The position numbers and the translations under genes were made by a program. From assembly GCA_027605045.1 (NCBI GenBank), contig JAQFWX010000004.1, forward strand, positions 496,001-560,000: a DNA stretch of 64,000 bases. Direction: 5' to 3'. Shown here one piece after another: positions 1 through 11,255 of the stretch. Origin of the DNA: Phallus indusiatus. Its lineage: Eukaryota; Basidiomycota; Agaricomycetes; Phallales; Phallaceae. Each line of letters starts with the position of its first letter. Position 1 is the stretch's first letter. The notes under the pieces are model-generated. The model had not been told where the DNA came from. It did no database searches and was given only the letters and a program-made list of their open reading frames with translations.

Positions 1-1466
1 TATTCGTTCCGCGAACAGTGGGTTACACGTTACCCAGCCAAGTCGAGAGCCAGGAGCTATAATCTGATCGCAGTTGTTTAAATCATTCCGAAAATAATCA
101 TATTCAAGAATACCTTTGAGAAACTGTCCAGCCGAATCACTCGACCCTGGTAATCAAACCTTTTACATTGGCTTGAGAAAATACTGCCAAAAAAAGGGTA
201 ACATGAACGTACTTGAGAAATGATGGAGCAAGATTTTTAAGAAAGGTGACTGTGTCATCGTTCTGAGGTAGAAGTTTGTTACGCTCGGATTTTGGAACGT
301 ATACCCCTTCTTGAAGAAAGTAATATGGGTCATCCTCAACGATGATTATGTCTGAATTACCCATAAGCTAAACCTAATTCATATATCTATTATACGTAGA
401 GACATACCATATATCACACAAATATCATAGATGGCGCGTTTCCGTTCGGGGCCCATAGTCTTTGGAAAGCAAAAACGTCAGACGCAAGGGCACTAGGCGC
501 GGGTGAAGTGCTTACGGCTCCAGTAGGGTTTTGTCCTATTGGCACTGTATACATGACGTGTGGGCTAATTGAGACGGGATAAGTACAATTCTCGAAAATA
601 GGGAACCATTTACATTTTTCCTTGAGTCTCTGTATTCCAATCCCGAAGGATACGTTCCAAATCATCAACGTCCATTCCTTCACCATCGACTTTGACAGGT
701 ACAATCTTGGCGCCAATAGGTCGTGCTGTGGCTAGAGTTGAAGGGTACGTCCATTCTTCAACGAGAACGGAGTCATTGGAGTTGCAAAGTGTCATTAAAC
801 ATCGGGAAATTCTGTGTGATTTAATTTTCCGGTTGATTCAGTTTGGGTATATTTCATGAAGAACGTAGACTAACCCATCTGTATTACCACAGTGAGCAAG
901 GGTTGTCCAATCCGCATAGGGCGGAGCGAAAACCTTCATCGAAAACTCCTGGATAAAGTTCTGTAACTGAATCATACCCCCAGCTCTTGCTAGACAACGT
1001 CCAAATCAACGTGAAAAAAGAGTTTTACGTAGGAAAAGATACAACATACAATATTGCAATCCATGGGCTAGATCAATACCTTCAGGTGTTGATGCAAATC
1101 TATTGATGGTGTATCTTTCAGTTTTCGGAGAGGCGCGAAACACGCTCCATAACCATCCAAAAAAAGACGAGTTCCCGCTGTTTTTCTTAGCAAAAGTATT
1201 GGGAAGCAAAGCATCGATATGAATGTTTTCAAATGGGAACATAACAGGATCCGGCATGCCTGTGAAAGTGTCAAATCTCGAGGTAGAGATACGGAAGTGA
1301 AGATAGGCGATAACATACCACCTGCCAGCTCGACAGCCCCTGGTCTGCCCATATACTTCATTAGATCTTTGAGAGGAGATGCATGCCTGGCTTTCGCTAT
1401 GTCCGATAAGTGATGAGACAGGTCTATCGCATTCGGAAGGGGACTGGGGACTTTTTCTTTGTACAT
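1..1466 (-). CDS. Aromatic / 2-aminoadipate-type aminotransferase (3' partial)
   Basis: Fold-type I PLP-dependent aminotransferase resembling yeast Aro8 and kynurenine/2-aminoadipate aminotransferases, which move amino groups between aromatic amino acids or 2-aminoadipate and 2-oxo acids. Exon 1 starts at the ATG at 1464-1466 and encodes LSHHLSDIAKARHASPLKDL and VELAGG. A 59-nt intron (1260-1318) joins this to MPDPVMFPFENI. Later exons give INRFASTPEGIDLAHGLQY, DSVLVEEWTYPS, VPIGQNPTGA (substrate and cofactor loop), IIIVEDDPYYFLQ (Asp and Tyr that hold the PLP ring) and VIRLDSFSK, whose last Lys is the expected Schiff-base lysine. A 50-nt intron (64-113) follows, then IIAPGSRLGWVTCNPLFAER up to the left edge. 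The C-terminal part lies outside. All motifs seen are intact, so the gene looks functional. An in-frame upstream ATG at about 1604 would add 46 unconserved residues. The exact substrate (Aro8 versus Lys/Kyn type) cannot be decided. Confidence 0.9.
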
Positions 1467-4400
1467 GGGGTGTCTCAGGTGTGTAGAGGAAAAAAACGCC
1501 GGTTTAATGGCAAAACACTTTTTATTTATGGCACTGGCGGATTCCCAAAGATTTACTTCCGCGTGGTTCCTAGTCTTTATTAAGCTGCTGTAATTTGTGT
1601 GCATGGCTCGGCATGCCCGTACGGATCGTGGGGTATCGTGCGCGTATCGCTAGATAAGAGATTGAGAGTCGTCGCGTTTGTAATACGACGGGTATGGATT
1701 AGCTCGAGTTGCTAGTGCTGCGTCGCCGCGCCTGCGTCACTAGTCATCGCATATTTGATTCTCAAATGCTTATGGTATGAACCTTCATTCTGTACAAAGA
1801 GTAATGATATCAATGCTGATTTCACATTGAACATGACCGACATTACCGTAAGTTTCTCCATATTTAACCAAGAGCTTTTACTGGAAGAATTACCGCACAA
1901 TGCCGACTGGCACAACGACCCGAGATGAATGGGTTGGTTTTGGTTTATTGGTATTTCAGCTTGGCTATCCAACCTTTCACATCGGATATCATACAGTAGC
2001 TTTCTATATTCGAATTTCACAACTATTTCATTGAAAAGAACCGCTGGTAACATACTTAAATTCAATTATACACTGTCGTACCACCCTGTAAGACTGCTGA
2101 GAAAGGTATTAATAAGACAACTCGTAAACCGAGGAGATAGCTACCGACCCGAGGGCGCCCGTTGCTCCGAAGGGGAAATCGTATATTATTAATCCGACCA
2201 AACAGCGACCCCATAGCATTATTGGCTCGATTGATAGATTAATCACATCGACGGAACTTTACGATGAGCTTTTGTGATGACTCGACGATAGCGACCAAAG
2301 AGATACGCGTGGAGGTGAGAACCAAGCCAGCATGCTGACTAATGCCAACGGGCTGTGAAATATTTTTTTAGGGCCGCTGCCGCTCCTTTATATCTTTTTT
2401 TTCGCAAGCCCACGCTTGAGTTCCTAATATTTTTTCCTATCTGCTCAAACTCCATTGGTTGGTCTTCATTTGTCATTATGCTGCAAGTTTGAAATTTGAA
2501 ATTTGAACTCTGGAGCCGAACCAGATAGTTGTTCAACGCGGTCGTGCGAGCGTAAGCCAACCCCGAAACCACATCCTATTATACACCAGCTGAATATATC
2601 AATAGGTCCATAAATCAAGAGAGATTTTCGCTCCAGCTTCAGGCATCGGATTAATAGGAATCACGACAAAATATGGACGAAGACCTTGCATTTCGCGTTC
2701 AGACATCTTGGAATCGTACGCACGCGACCCACTGTCTCCCACTGTCTCCCACTGTCTATGAATTTCACCCTTGTTTCATAATCAGCTCAATATGTGATGC
2801 GTTTGGATTAACCACAGTGACCGGCTGACTACTTATTGACTTGCGCAAGCGCCGGCCCGCCCTTATTTGATTTTCAACACCTGATTACAGTTCTATAGAA
2901 GACATGCGGAATCATGTATTCTATTGATTCACATGGGTAGGCTCAGTGCAACTTTCGTGTGTATGACATCTGACGAACTGCTGTCAGTGGTTTTGACCAC
3001 ACCTCGTACCCCATTCCTTGAACAATTACGCGTATGTACATCATGTTCAATATGTTCACGGCCTTTGAGGTTTTCACGCGAACTGGACGCATACGCGATT
3101 TCTTCTTCCGAGTTCTTACAACAATTGAAAAGGTGGCATTCTCCCGCGACAACCCAAAACGCTGAGCGCCGAATAAGGTTTGTGCCGAAGCTGGCACCTT
3201 TTTTTTCGGCCGCAGTTCGAACTTCGACACATCGACACTGGCTTTGCGTTTTTTTTTCTTTTTCAGACGACAAATGGCATCCACACGGTTTCATAATGTT
3301 TTCACTGCGATCCGAAGTAATCATATGAGTTACTTGAAATAAGATTCTGTCTCGGCCTTTACCTTTCTTTGGTACTTTGCTCATTTTTCTAAAACATATC
3401 GTATATAGGTGACATTTATATTAGAAATAAATGGTACTTCTTTCCGGTTACTGAACTGACTCAAGGAATTATGTTTCATCTTTAGAGGCGCTACTGGACT
3501 GTCCGTATTACACTTTAAAGGCTGAATGCGCTTTTGGGGTGCCTGGACTATCATGCTATCATATTCAGTTCACGCGTTCTGGTTCATTATGATGTTGTCG
3601 AGCGACCATGATAACCTCACGACTTTCGTAAGGCAACAGGTAAAGGAATTCATCTTAATTACAATCAGACGTGACCAACTTCAAGTACGCGAGATGTGGC
3701 GCGGGGATGAGAGAGAAGCCCTATCGACAGAACAATCGCAATCGATCCTGGCTATGCAGTCACTCGTTTCGGGGCATTGTTGTTCTTTTGTCGGAAATAT
3801 CAAACATTGAAATTGCTGCGAATAAAACGGAGTAAGATGAACCTCGTGTAATTCCTGTATATGACAATGTCCTCTTTTTGTCAGAATGTAAATAGAAATT
3901 TTCAGGCACAGCGGGGCAAACAATCTAGATAATGAAAGGGAAGACGTAGGTATGGTGAACAATAAATAATTGAACCCTAAGTCTATCTTTTGAACGTTTT
4001 ACTTTCGTGATTCTGAATGGAAACTGCTACCTAGGTTTTATTTTAGTTCGGAAAATTGCCAATTCAGTTAGAGATGGTGATAATTCCAGTGGAATGGTTT
4101 AAATTGAGATATTACAAGAGAAACGCGTGGCAGGTGAAGAATTGGGAGCATCTCTGCGTTGTCTCTCAGGCTGCTACTATAGCCCGGGCCTGGATATCGC
4201 CGACCCATCTATCAAAACAATTGAGTTTTTTTAATCCTTCTGCTTTTGGCTTATAATCCTGTATCGTTACTTGACAAGCTACGCCATCGATTATTCACAA
4301 AACCGCGAGCGGTCCCTGGTTGCGGATGCAATCATGTCAATGGCATTTGGAGTAGACGACATATACGCAGTCATACCTCGATATGTTTTCTTTTGAGAAA

Positions 4401-4955
4401 TGTAGAAAAGACATTGGGATCTCCTTGCAAAACATTGACGCTAACTTCAAGCTGAGAGCAAACGTACGTGTAACAGTAATACGCCAGTGCTACACCAATT
4501 TTTAAATGTTGAGGTCGATGCATGTAATATTAAATCTGGGTAATTATATTTACCCTATTTTTAAATTAAACACGCGTAATCTACCGTCCCTAGATCAACC
4601 TTTTACCTTCCGATCTTGATTAGGTGGCAGGAACAAGTTTCTTATAACGAAACAATAAAAACGCGTGTTTTATTGTAGAAATCAATATAACGCTATTATA
4701 CACGAAGTTTGCATGAGGTATTCATGCTGTTTTTCCTGCAGGGAGATTGAAAACAACAAAAAGAACAAAGCCTGATATTCTCCGCTTGTGAACTTGTCGC
4801 GTTCGGCACGGCTGCCGGTCGGACACCGTCGGAGTGGGGACTCGGTCCTCGTCGACATCCACGCGCCACACTCTACGCGTATTTAAGAGAGATCGTCTTA
4901 CTGTCAATCCGACACTTCAACATTCTATCTTCTTCCGCAACTCAGAGTCTTATTC
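1467..4955. other. Long intergenic stretch without a supported gene
   Basis: I find no conserved domain on either strand. Overlapping open frames around 2929-3384 (minus) encode Lys-rich peptides with no recognisable fold. A 10-bp unit is repeated three times at 2728-2757, and short AAATTTGA-like repeats lie near 2488-2505. Composition is AT-rich with long A/T runs. The stretch may hold decayed transposon sequence, but no terminal repeats or transposase motifs were seen. Confidence 0.5.
2728..2757. repeat. Three-copy 10-bp tandem repeat
   Basis: The unit CCCACTGTCT occurs three times head to tail without mismatch. It lies in non-coding DNA and is probably a replication-slippage minisatellite. 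Confidence 0.8.
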
Positions 4956-6253
4956 ATGCCCCCACAAACACCCCCTAGCTCTAAGGGTGAAACTCTTAGT
5001 AGTACGCAAGATACGACCCCATCTTCGCGCCTCATTGTTTCAAATGATAAAGCAAAAGCGCGAGTACGAACTGCAGATCCTAACAATAATCGATGTCTTG
5101 TCGAAAATTGTGTCGAGGAACGCGCAGTCGAGTTTGCTCATGTCTGTCCAAAGTCGTTTGCAAATAATGTAAAAGATGTAGGGATATTCATCTGATTTCA
5201 CTCGCTTCTGATTCTTAATGAAACCACCAGATGGATAATATTGAATGGCACTGGAAAATGGCGTATAAAACTTTAAATCTTGACACTCGCTGGAATATCA
5301 TGCGACGTAAACATGCCAATTTCTCTGATTTGTATCACAGCTGATAGGTCCTGTTAATAGTCGGTTCATCGGTTCATCGGTTATTTGACAAGTTCTCATG
5401 GATTTTAATACCGGAGGAGAGGATTGTTGATCAGTACTATGAAGCCCTAACCTTTAGAAACAGGAAATATGTTACCACTCGTGCAAAATTTCCGGAAATC
5501 GAGGCATGTTTTCATTAAATGTTCCGAATTTTCTCCAAGTTTGAATTCTACTAGAATAGAGACGACTTTGAGTATACCCTTATACCTCTTAACGACGAGG
5601 TTATGTCCAAGATCGCATTATTTCGTCAAAATGTCCCTTTCAATCATGACACCTTGAATGATCCTTCGAATCTCACAGCTAATGACTTTGTGGTCCACAC
5701 ATATCCCTTCCACACTATTCCCATTTTTAAAAGCCATATTCATCCTAAATTCGTCATTCTCGAGATTGGTCTCGCTATAGCAAAATCAGATCCCGACATC
5801 CTTTTCACTGAATACCCTATACTACGAAAAATTAGCCGTATATACAGGGCGTGGACAACCGATCGCCCTAATAACTGGACAGAGGATAAAACTTATAACG
5901 TTTCAAAGCCTGATGATGGCCGGGGGAGTGACGCGGGTAGCGAATATACGGAGCAAAGTCGAACTAAGCCTCAAAAGCGACCTCGACAAAATGAACCCGA
6001 AACTCCAACCCCAGGCCCGGTCACCCGATCTCAACGTGCCTCAGGTTCCGGAAACCAAGGCAGACAGCGAGCTCTCAAGCGAGAGCCATCTCTTTGTTTG
6101 TCTAAGAAATCTTTGGAGATACACGACAATGTGATAGGAACGGGAGACAAGTGGACTCATGTCGCGGTTGAAGAATGGTCCGGAAAGTGTCGGCCACTCC
6201 CGGAGACAGAACATACCCCTTGGACCCAGTTCCCAGCAGGAGTTTGTGTATAG
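4956..6253 (+). pseudogene. Decayed HNH nuclease-like domain protein
   Basis: It belongs to a large agaricomycete family annotated as HNH nuclease domain-containing proteins of unknown role. Exon 1 (ATG at 4956) encodes RCLVENCVEERAVEFAHVCP, the Cys and His pattern at the start of the HNH fold. After a ~53-nt intron, exon 2 gives IEWHWKMAYKTLNLDTRWNI. Further on come RIVDQYY, FRIFSKFEFY, LNDEVMSKIALFRQNVPFN, FKSHIHPKFVILEIGLAIAK and ILRKISRIYRAWTT, then a low-complexity tail. The reading frame is held throughout but carries in-frame stops at 5342-5347 (TGA TAG), 5516-5518 (TAA) and 5552-5554 (TAG). The last two flank family-like sequence, which argues against an intron. The region expected to complete the HNH site around 5330-5390 is also eroded. 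I therefore call it a recent pseudogene. A separate short protein from the ATG at 5603 cannot be excluded. Confidence 0.72.
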
Positions 6254-6770
6254 ATGGTTGTTAGAAACTCGATACGAAATGCTTGATTAGAAACTTTCTA
6301 TGCTTTGATCTCTGTTGTTTGTTTGGACTACTGTGTGTGCTACAACCGATAGCTAGCCTGAGTAATTCGCAGTGCGTGTAGATTCACGTAGTAGTCCTAC
6401 CATAATGCTGTTTTTTCTGCCATTTAAAATTCTTTTTATGATTTGCCATACGACGCGTTGTAACACGTGGAATATCAATACTGAGCTGCTCTTATTACGT
6501 ATCCCTCGGCTGTCGGAGTAAAATCAATCATCAATGACAGGGGCTTCGTCCTCTTCCTTGTGCCACGCCACACAGCGGGCTTCACACCTACCGTCCTTTT
6601 TTTATTCAACAGCGCTTATACGACCTATATGTCTTCTGATTGTCGTAGTTTCAAAGCCAAAGCATCCACTTCACCCGAATTGTCTAGCAAGATGAAAAAT
6701 GGGCGCGTGATATACATAAACCCAATGTAAAGAAACTCAACAGTTTCAATTGCTGACGCGTCCCAACAGC
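6254..6770. other. Spacer between HNH pseudogene and its relic
   Basis: No coding signal is seen. The only content I can support is AT-rich sequence downstream of the pseudogene. Confidence 0.4.
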
Positions 6771-7115
6771 CTACTAGCTCTAAGGGTAATGTGCAAGATA
6801 CGACCCTATTCTCGCGTCTAGCCTTGGTTGGTTTGTTGGGCGATGGGGCCAAAAAGCGAGTCCGCAACGTGACTCAAACAAACAACGCGCAGTTGATTCC
6901 ACTCATCATGATGTCTGTTCAAAGTCGTATGCAAATGATGAAAATAAGGTAGGAATATTCATTCTATATCATTCGTTTTTCATTCTCATTGAAACTACCA
7001 GATGGATATATAATGTGGAAAATGGCGTATAACACCCTTAAGAATTTGGACACTCGCTGGAATATTATGCCACGTAAACATACCAACTTCTTTGGTTTCT
7101 ATAATAGCTGATGTC
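6771..7115 (+). pseudogene. Truncated relic of a second HNH-family copy
   Basis: It is colinear with the first ~370 bp of the pseudogene at 4956. Both share the stretch CTAGCTCTAAGGGT, then GCAAGATACGACCC, then a degraded version of the AHVCPKS segment (about 6895-6935), the intron start GTAGGAATATTCAT and the exon 2 segment around TGGACACTCGCTGGAATAT. Small deletions and substitutions shift the frame, and it stops where the first copy has its TGATAG stops. No 3' portion follows; the lactonohydrolase gene begins 167 bp later. The copy is non-functional. Confidence 0.7.
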
Positions 7116-7281
7116 ATTTCTCAGGCGGATCGGAAAAGCCTTCTTTCTGTACAGGTGACTGTTTATCGGCACATGCCACTCCATGTTGGCCTTCTCTATA
7201 TAACGTGATGTAGATGTACTTCGACACCGAGTCGCTTCTACATCTCTTCGTTATCAAGCTTTGAAGGCACAACGCACAAAA

Positions 7282-8987
7282 ATGAGCTCTTTCGGTATTT
7301 TGCTCGCCCTCATCTCAACTTTGCGCTTTTCAAAAGCCATCCAACTTCCTCCTCAGACGGTGGTAAGAAAATCACAGACACTGTTATTATTATCATCGGT
7401 TTTCCTGACACCGTGTGCAGTTACTTGATGTACCCGCTCTGTCAGTCTTAGGAAACAATGCTCCCTTCCGAAACATTTCAACACCATTCAATCCAACAAA
7501 CACTACTCCACCATTCTTTCAAGTCTGGGATACACGTTTTTTGGATATACTCGGCCCGAATCCTCGAGTTCAGATAATAGCCGAAACTACAGACGGTTTC
7601 GAATTTGCTCATGAGGTAACAATATTTTCGCATTCCATTCAGACATTCTGATTTAATGTTCTCTCCTTGAGGCACCGATATGGGATCCTATCGAAGATCA
7701 AGTATTTTTTGCAAGCGCGAATGCTGAGGTGAGTCTTTTTTTCTAATACTGTGAACGACAGTTTGTTGAAAACTGCTAGCCACCTCTGGGAGACGTCGAT
7801 CAAAACCATAACGAGCCTATTTTTGTTATTGACCTGAAAGACGTAAAAGACGTTCCTGGTCCTCAAAACATAACTTGGAAACAGGTAAAATACATTTCAG
7901 CCAAATTTAATCATGTCTTTTATATCTCTGATGTATGTATGTAGGTCCCAATAAATCCACCAGTTCAGGCTGTAAATGGCGGCACGCCGTTTGGGGATAA
8001 ACTGCTGTTTGTCGGAAATGGGAGAGAAAACCTTCCCCCTACAGTTACACTTGTTAACCCGAGACCTCCGTTCAACTCTACTACTCTTTTGGACAATTTC
8101 CACGGCCGGCAGTTCAATTCGCTGGACGATGTTCGCGTTCATCCCAAAAGTGGAGCTATTTTCTTCACAGACACGGTGTACGTACAGTGATCCCCTTGTA
8201 TTTGAAGTGATGATTGATTGGTTTGATTTTAGTTACGGGTTTTTAGCAGGGTTTAGGCCTCCGCCTGAAGTAAGTCAAATACCTATACAAAACACTCAAT
8301 TATAATATAAGACTAAACTACAACTGTCTTATTGTTCAGCTCCCGAATCAGGTCTATCGGCTTGATCCTGTGACTCGCGAAGTACACGTTGTAGCAGACG
8401 GGTTTGTCGCAACGAATGGTATCACATTCTCGCCTGATGGAAATACAGTTTATGTGTAAGCGTTTCAATGCTAGTCATGGTATGTAAATCTGAACAAATG
8501 CATCTTCGCTCAGATCCGACACTGGCTCTTGCTGTTTCAATATCCCGGGCGGGTTTAATTCTACTCAGCCTTCGACTATGTATGTGTGATCCTTTCAGGG
8601 CATAGGAGTGATTGGTGCTAAATGTTTGTAGTTATGCTTATGATGTTGACCCTCAAACACAACGTTTTCTGAACCGACGAACGTTCCTTTGGGCCGATAC
8701 AGGAATTCCAGATGGATTTCAAGCCGATTCAAATGGTAATATATATGCATCTACCGCAGACGGAGTACAGGCAAGCATATTCCATTCGTCACACTTGTGA
8801 TAGACAAACCTTTTTTCTCTCTCCTAAGGTGTATGATCCGAACGGAATCCTTCTGGGCAAAATTTTCGTAGGAAGCAACTCAGCCAATAACGTGTTCGCA
8901 GGCGATGGACGAATGGTGATTATGGCTGAAACAAAAATCGTTCTCGTACACTTCGCAGCCAACGGATCTTTAGTCGAGTTAACTTGA
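7282..8987 (+). CDS. Secreted SMP-30/gluconolactonase-like lactonohydrolase
   Basis: A six-bladed beta-propeller of the SMP-30/gluconolactonase/LRE family; fungal relatives hydrolyse lactones such as aldonolactones or pantoyl lactone. The first exon encodes a hydrophobic N-terminus ending SKAIQLPPQ, a plausible signal peptide, so the enzyme is likely secreted. About nine short introns split the gene. Recognisable pieces in order are FQVWDTRFLDILG, FEFAHEAPIWDP (the Glu of blade 1, a usual metal ligand), FNSLDDVRVHPKSGAIFFTDT (Asn and Asp ligands), LPNQVYRLDP, VADGFVATNGITFSPDGNTVYVSDTG (Asn and the ligand Asp) and GIPDGFQADSNGNIYASTADG. The final exon ends VLVHFAANGSLVELT and a stop at 8985-8987. 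The metal-site motifs of the family all seem present. The start is the first ATG, 20 bp after a purine-rich leader. The gene is convergent with the opsin-related gene, leaving about 190 bp between stops. Confidence 0.88.
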
Positions 8988-9176
8988 ATTTGGGATTTTG
9001 TATTGTGTTACAACGGTTGTGCAGTACATAAAAAACTTTTTTTCTAAGGTACATCATTGCATTGCATAACATTTCATTCCCCTTCCCCCTGTTCAGATCA
9101 TAGAATAGGAAATGAAAGAAAGAAGAGGGTGAATAAACAACAATCGGCTCATCGTGAAGATATATAATTCTTTTCT

Positions 9177-10263
9177 TCAACTCACAGGCAACTGAATAGG
9201 TCCTCGACTAGTTCCTCGTTCGTCAACAAAACAATCAGGTAACGCTGCCGCGTATTCATCATCTCTTGCAGGCCTATATGCAAGGAGGAGCCAAAGTCCA
9301 AAGCCTACGGTCGACAAAAGATCGAGTATGGTAAAGATGATCACCTCCCAGTTTACGGATATCAAGCCGGTTTGTTGCGAAACGATGAATGTGATGGGGT
9401 ACAAGACCCAGAGGATGGCTATGTAAACCGCGAGAGGGGCGTATAGTTTGTAAAGACTGGCGTGCCTGTTCCGTCCGGCTGAAAACGTTGATGTGTTATT
9501 TTTAAGAAACGAAAATTTTATCGATTTACGGACCTTTGAAGCCTGTGTAAAGGATTTCTTTGAAGATGTAGAGCAAGAATATGGCAGCGAAGATGAACCA
9601 TCCCCATTTTGCACTTTAAGAATTTTAAGTTAAAGTAAACTGTCAAGATGGGATAACGTACGCAGATTTATAATGGCGATGGAAAGCGGAGAATGCCATT
9701 GTAAATATGAGCGCTACGTTTGCAGCGAAGAGAGCTATAATCTCGAGCCAGGGAAGTCCGGCAAGAAGGGATAAGCAAAGGAATATCAGAGGGGTCGTGA
9801 CTGTCCAATACACATATCTATATGGGGTGAGTCTTAAACTCGTCGTTTAATCAGTTGACAGTTGAAACACATACCGAACCCAAGAGATTTGTCGGATAAT
9901 TTCAACGCGTTTTCCATCCCTCGTAAAGGTTCCCAAGTCCACGTATTTGTAGCCGCTGTTGGTTGCCATAGCATAATAGGATAGCTAATGTGAAGAATAT
10001 GAGAACAGTCGATTTGAAAACAGTATATTACTTACGGAAGCGAAGACTGTAACGAAAATCAGCAATAAGTGGAAAACCCTGTGTCTTCTTTCGTGACGGC
10101 GGGCCAATATACCCATGAAGAGGGTGGCTAGGACATAAATGACAAACGCAATCCATAGAACGTCAATACCGGTCTTTCCAATCTGCTGTATAACAATTGG
10201 AACCGGGAAAGGGACGTGTGGCGGAGGAGAGCCTGGGGGCACTAGGGAAGGGACTGAGATCAT
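9177..10263 (-). CDS. Opsin-related seven-helix membrane protein (retinal lysine missing)
   Basis: The microbial-rhodopsin fold family, of the Hsp30/Yro2/Mrh1 or opsin-related type. I start at the ATG at 10261-10263; upstream only a GTG continues the frame. After a Pro-rich N-terminus, helices appear as DVLWIAFVIYVLATLFMGIL, VFHLLLIFVTVFAS, the helix C motif RYVYWTVTTPLIFLCLSLL, LEIIALFAANVALIFTMAFS, a segment ending WGWFIFAAIFLLYIFKEI, YAPLAVYIAILWVLYPITF, and helix G with IIFTILDLLSTVGFGLWLL. In proton-pumping opsins helix C reads RYxDW and helix G has a Lys before VGFG. Here the Asp position is Tyr, the cytoplasmic donor Asp position is Cys, and the Lys is Thr (codon ACC near 9312). Retinal cannot bind by a Schiff base, so light driving is unlikely. 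Relatives are stress-induced plasma-membrane proteins. At least four introns are present. Function remains open. Confidence 0.85.
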
Positions 10264-11255
10264 GATGGGCTGAAGAGAGATGGGTGGACTTCTGGAGCTC
10301 GAGGCATAACGATCCGGGAGCACTTTATAGACAAGCCCAAGACGTACATATGATGAGCGGATATACTATTTTCACAGGTGATGAAAATAGTTGGCGCCGT
10401 CATTCAGTTAAAGATGTCAAACCTCTGACTTCGATGTCGTAGGACAAACGTTCCACAATATAAACTCTTGCTTCATAGAAGTGGGGATAAATTATACCAG
10501 GTCCCGTAATTTAACCGCTATGAAATACCTTCATGAAACTAGAGATACTTCAGTGAATGTTTTAAGGCGCGAAATGCTTCTCTGTCGCATGTTGACGTCA
10601 TGAAAGAGTACTGGCTCCGAGCCTCCGAAGTTGGCGCCGTCGCGCCTGGCCAAGTGCCATAGTCACATGCACTCCGGTTAGAACTGACACCGTGCCTTGT
10701 GGGTTTGGTTTATTTCAAAAAGAAAAGCCTTGAGGTATGCAGAGCAAGCTGCGATCTGCCTTGGAGAGTCACAGTACAGTTACCCTTGTGTGCTTTAATT
10801 CAAAGTTTAGTATGGTTTTTGCACCGCTTTGAATAATGTGGGACGTGAATATTTGAATCCTAACCGGCGTAACGAATTAGCGATGGTAGATCAGGTCTTG
10901 CCAGACAGCACCGCACTTTGCTGCATCGGATGAAAATCCGATGAAGTGTTAGGCTTAATTTTTTTTTAAAATGCACTTCTTTAGCTGCGGAACCTGGAGT
11001 CAAGTCCGGTAAGCACATCTGACTCTAGTAGAAAGAAATCAACAAGGAAAGCGCAGCAAAGAAAAACAGAAAGAAGCCAAAAAACAACCCGAACTAGTGC
11101 CCGGCCAGTGAAACAGCAGTGTCTGTGGGCGTCTGTAGGTTTGTGTATATTGCTGACGTAATCGAACCAATTTGCTGCGCACTAGCAGTTTAAAGGGTTT
11201 AATCGAGACAAGCGTCGAATCTCCCACCCACCGTACATTTCCCTTCCAGTCCGTC
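10264..11255. other. Divergent intergenic region between opsin-related and stomatin-like genes
   Basis: This should hold both promoters, as the flanking genes point away from each other. No reading frame of note is present. It contains a small perfect stem-loop at 10924-10943 followed by a T run. Confidence 0.5.
10924..10943. other. Perfect 8-bp stem with a GAAA tetraloop
   Basis: CATCGGAT and ATCCGATG form an 8-bp perfect inverted repeat around GAAA, a GNRA-type loop if transcribed from the plus strand. A run of nine T follows about 18 nt later. No known RNA family was recognised. Confidence 0.5.

Noticed and set aside
2929..3384. Overlapping minus-strand frames rich in Lys (151 and 113 codons)
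   Set aside because: No domain, no splice structure linking them, and Lys comes from A-runs. This is probably chance in AT-rich DNA.
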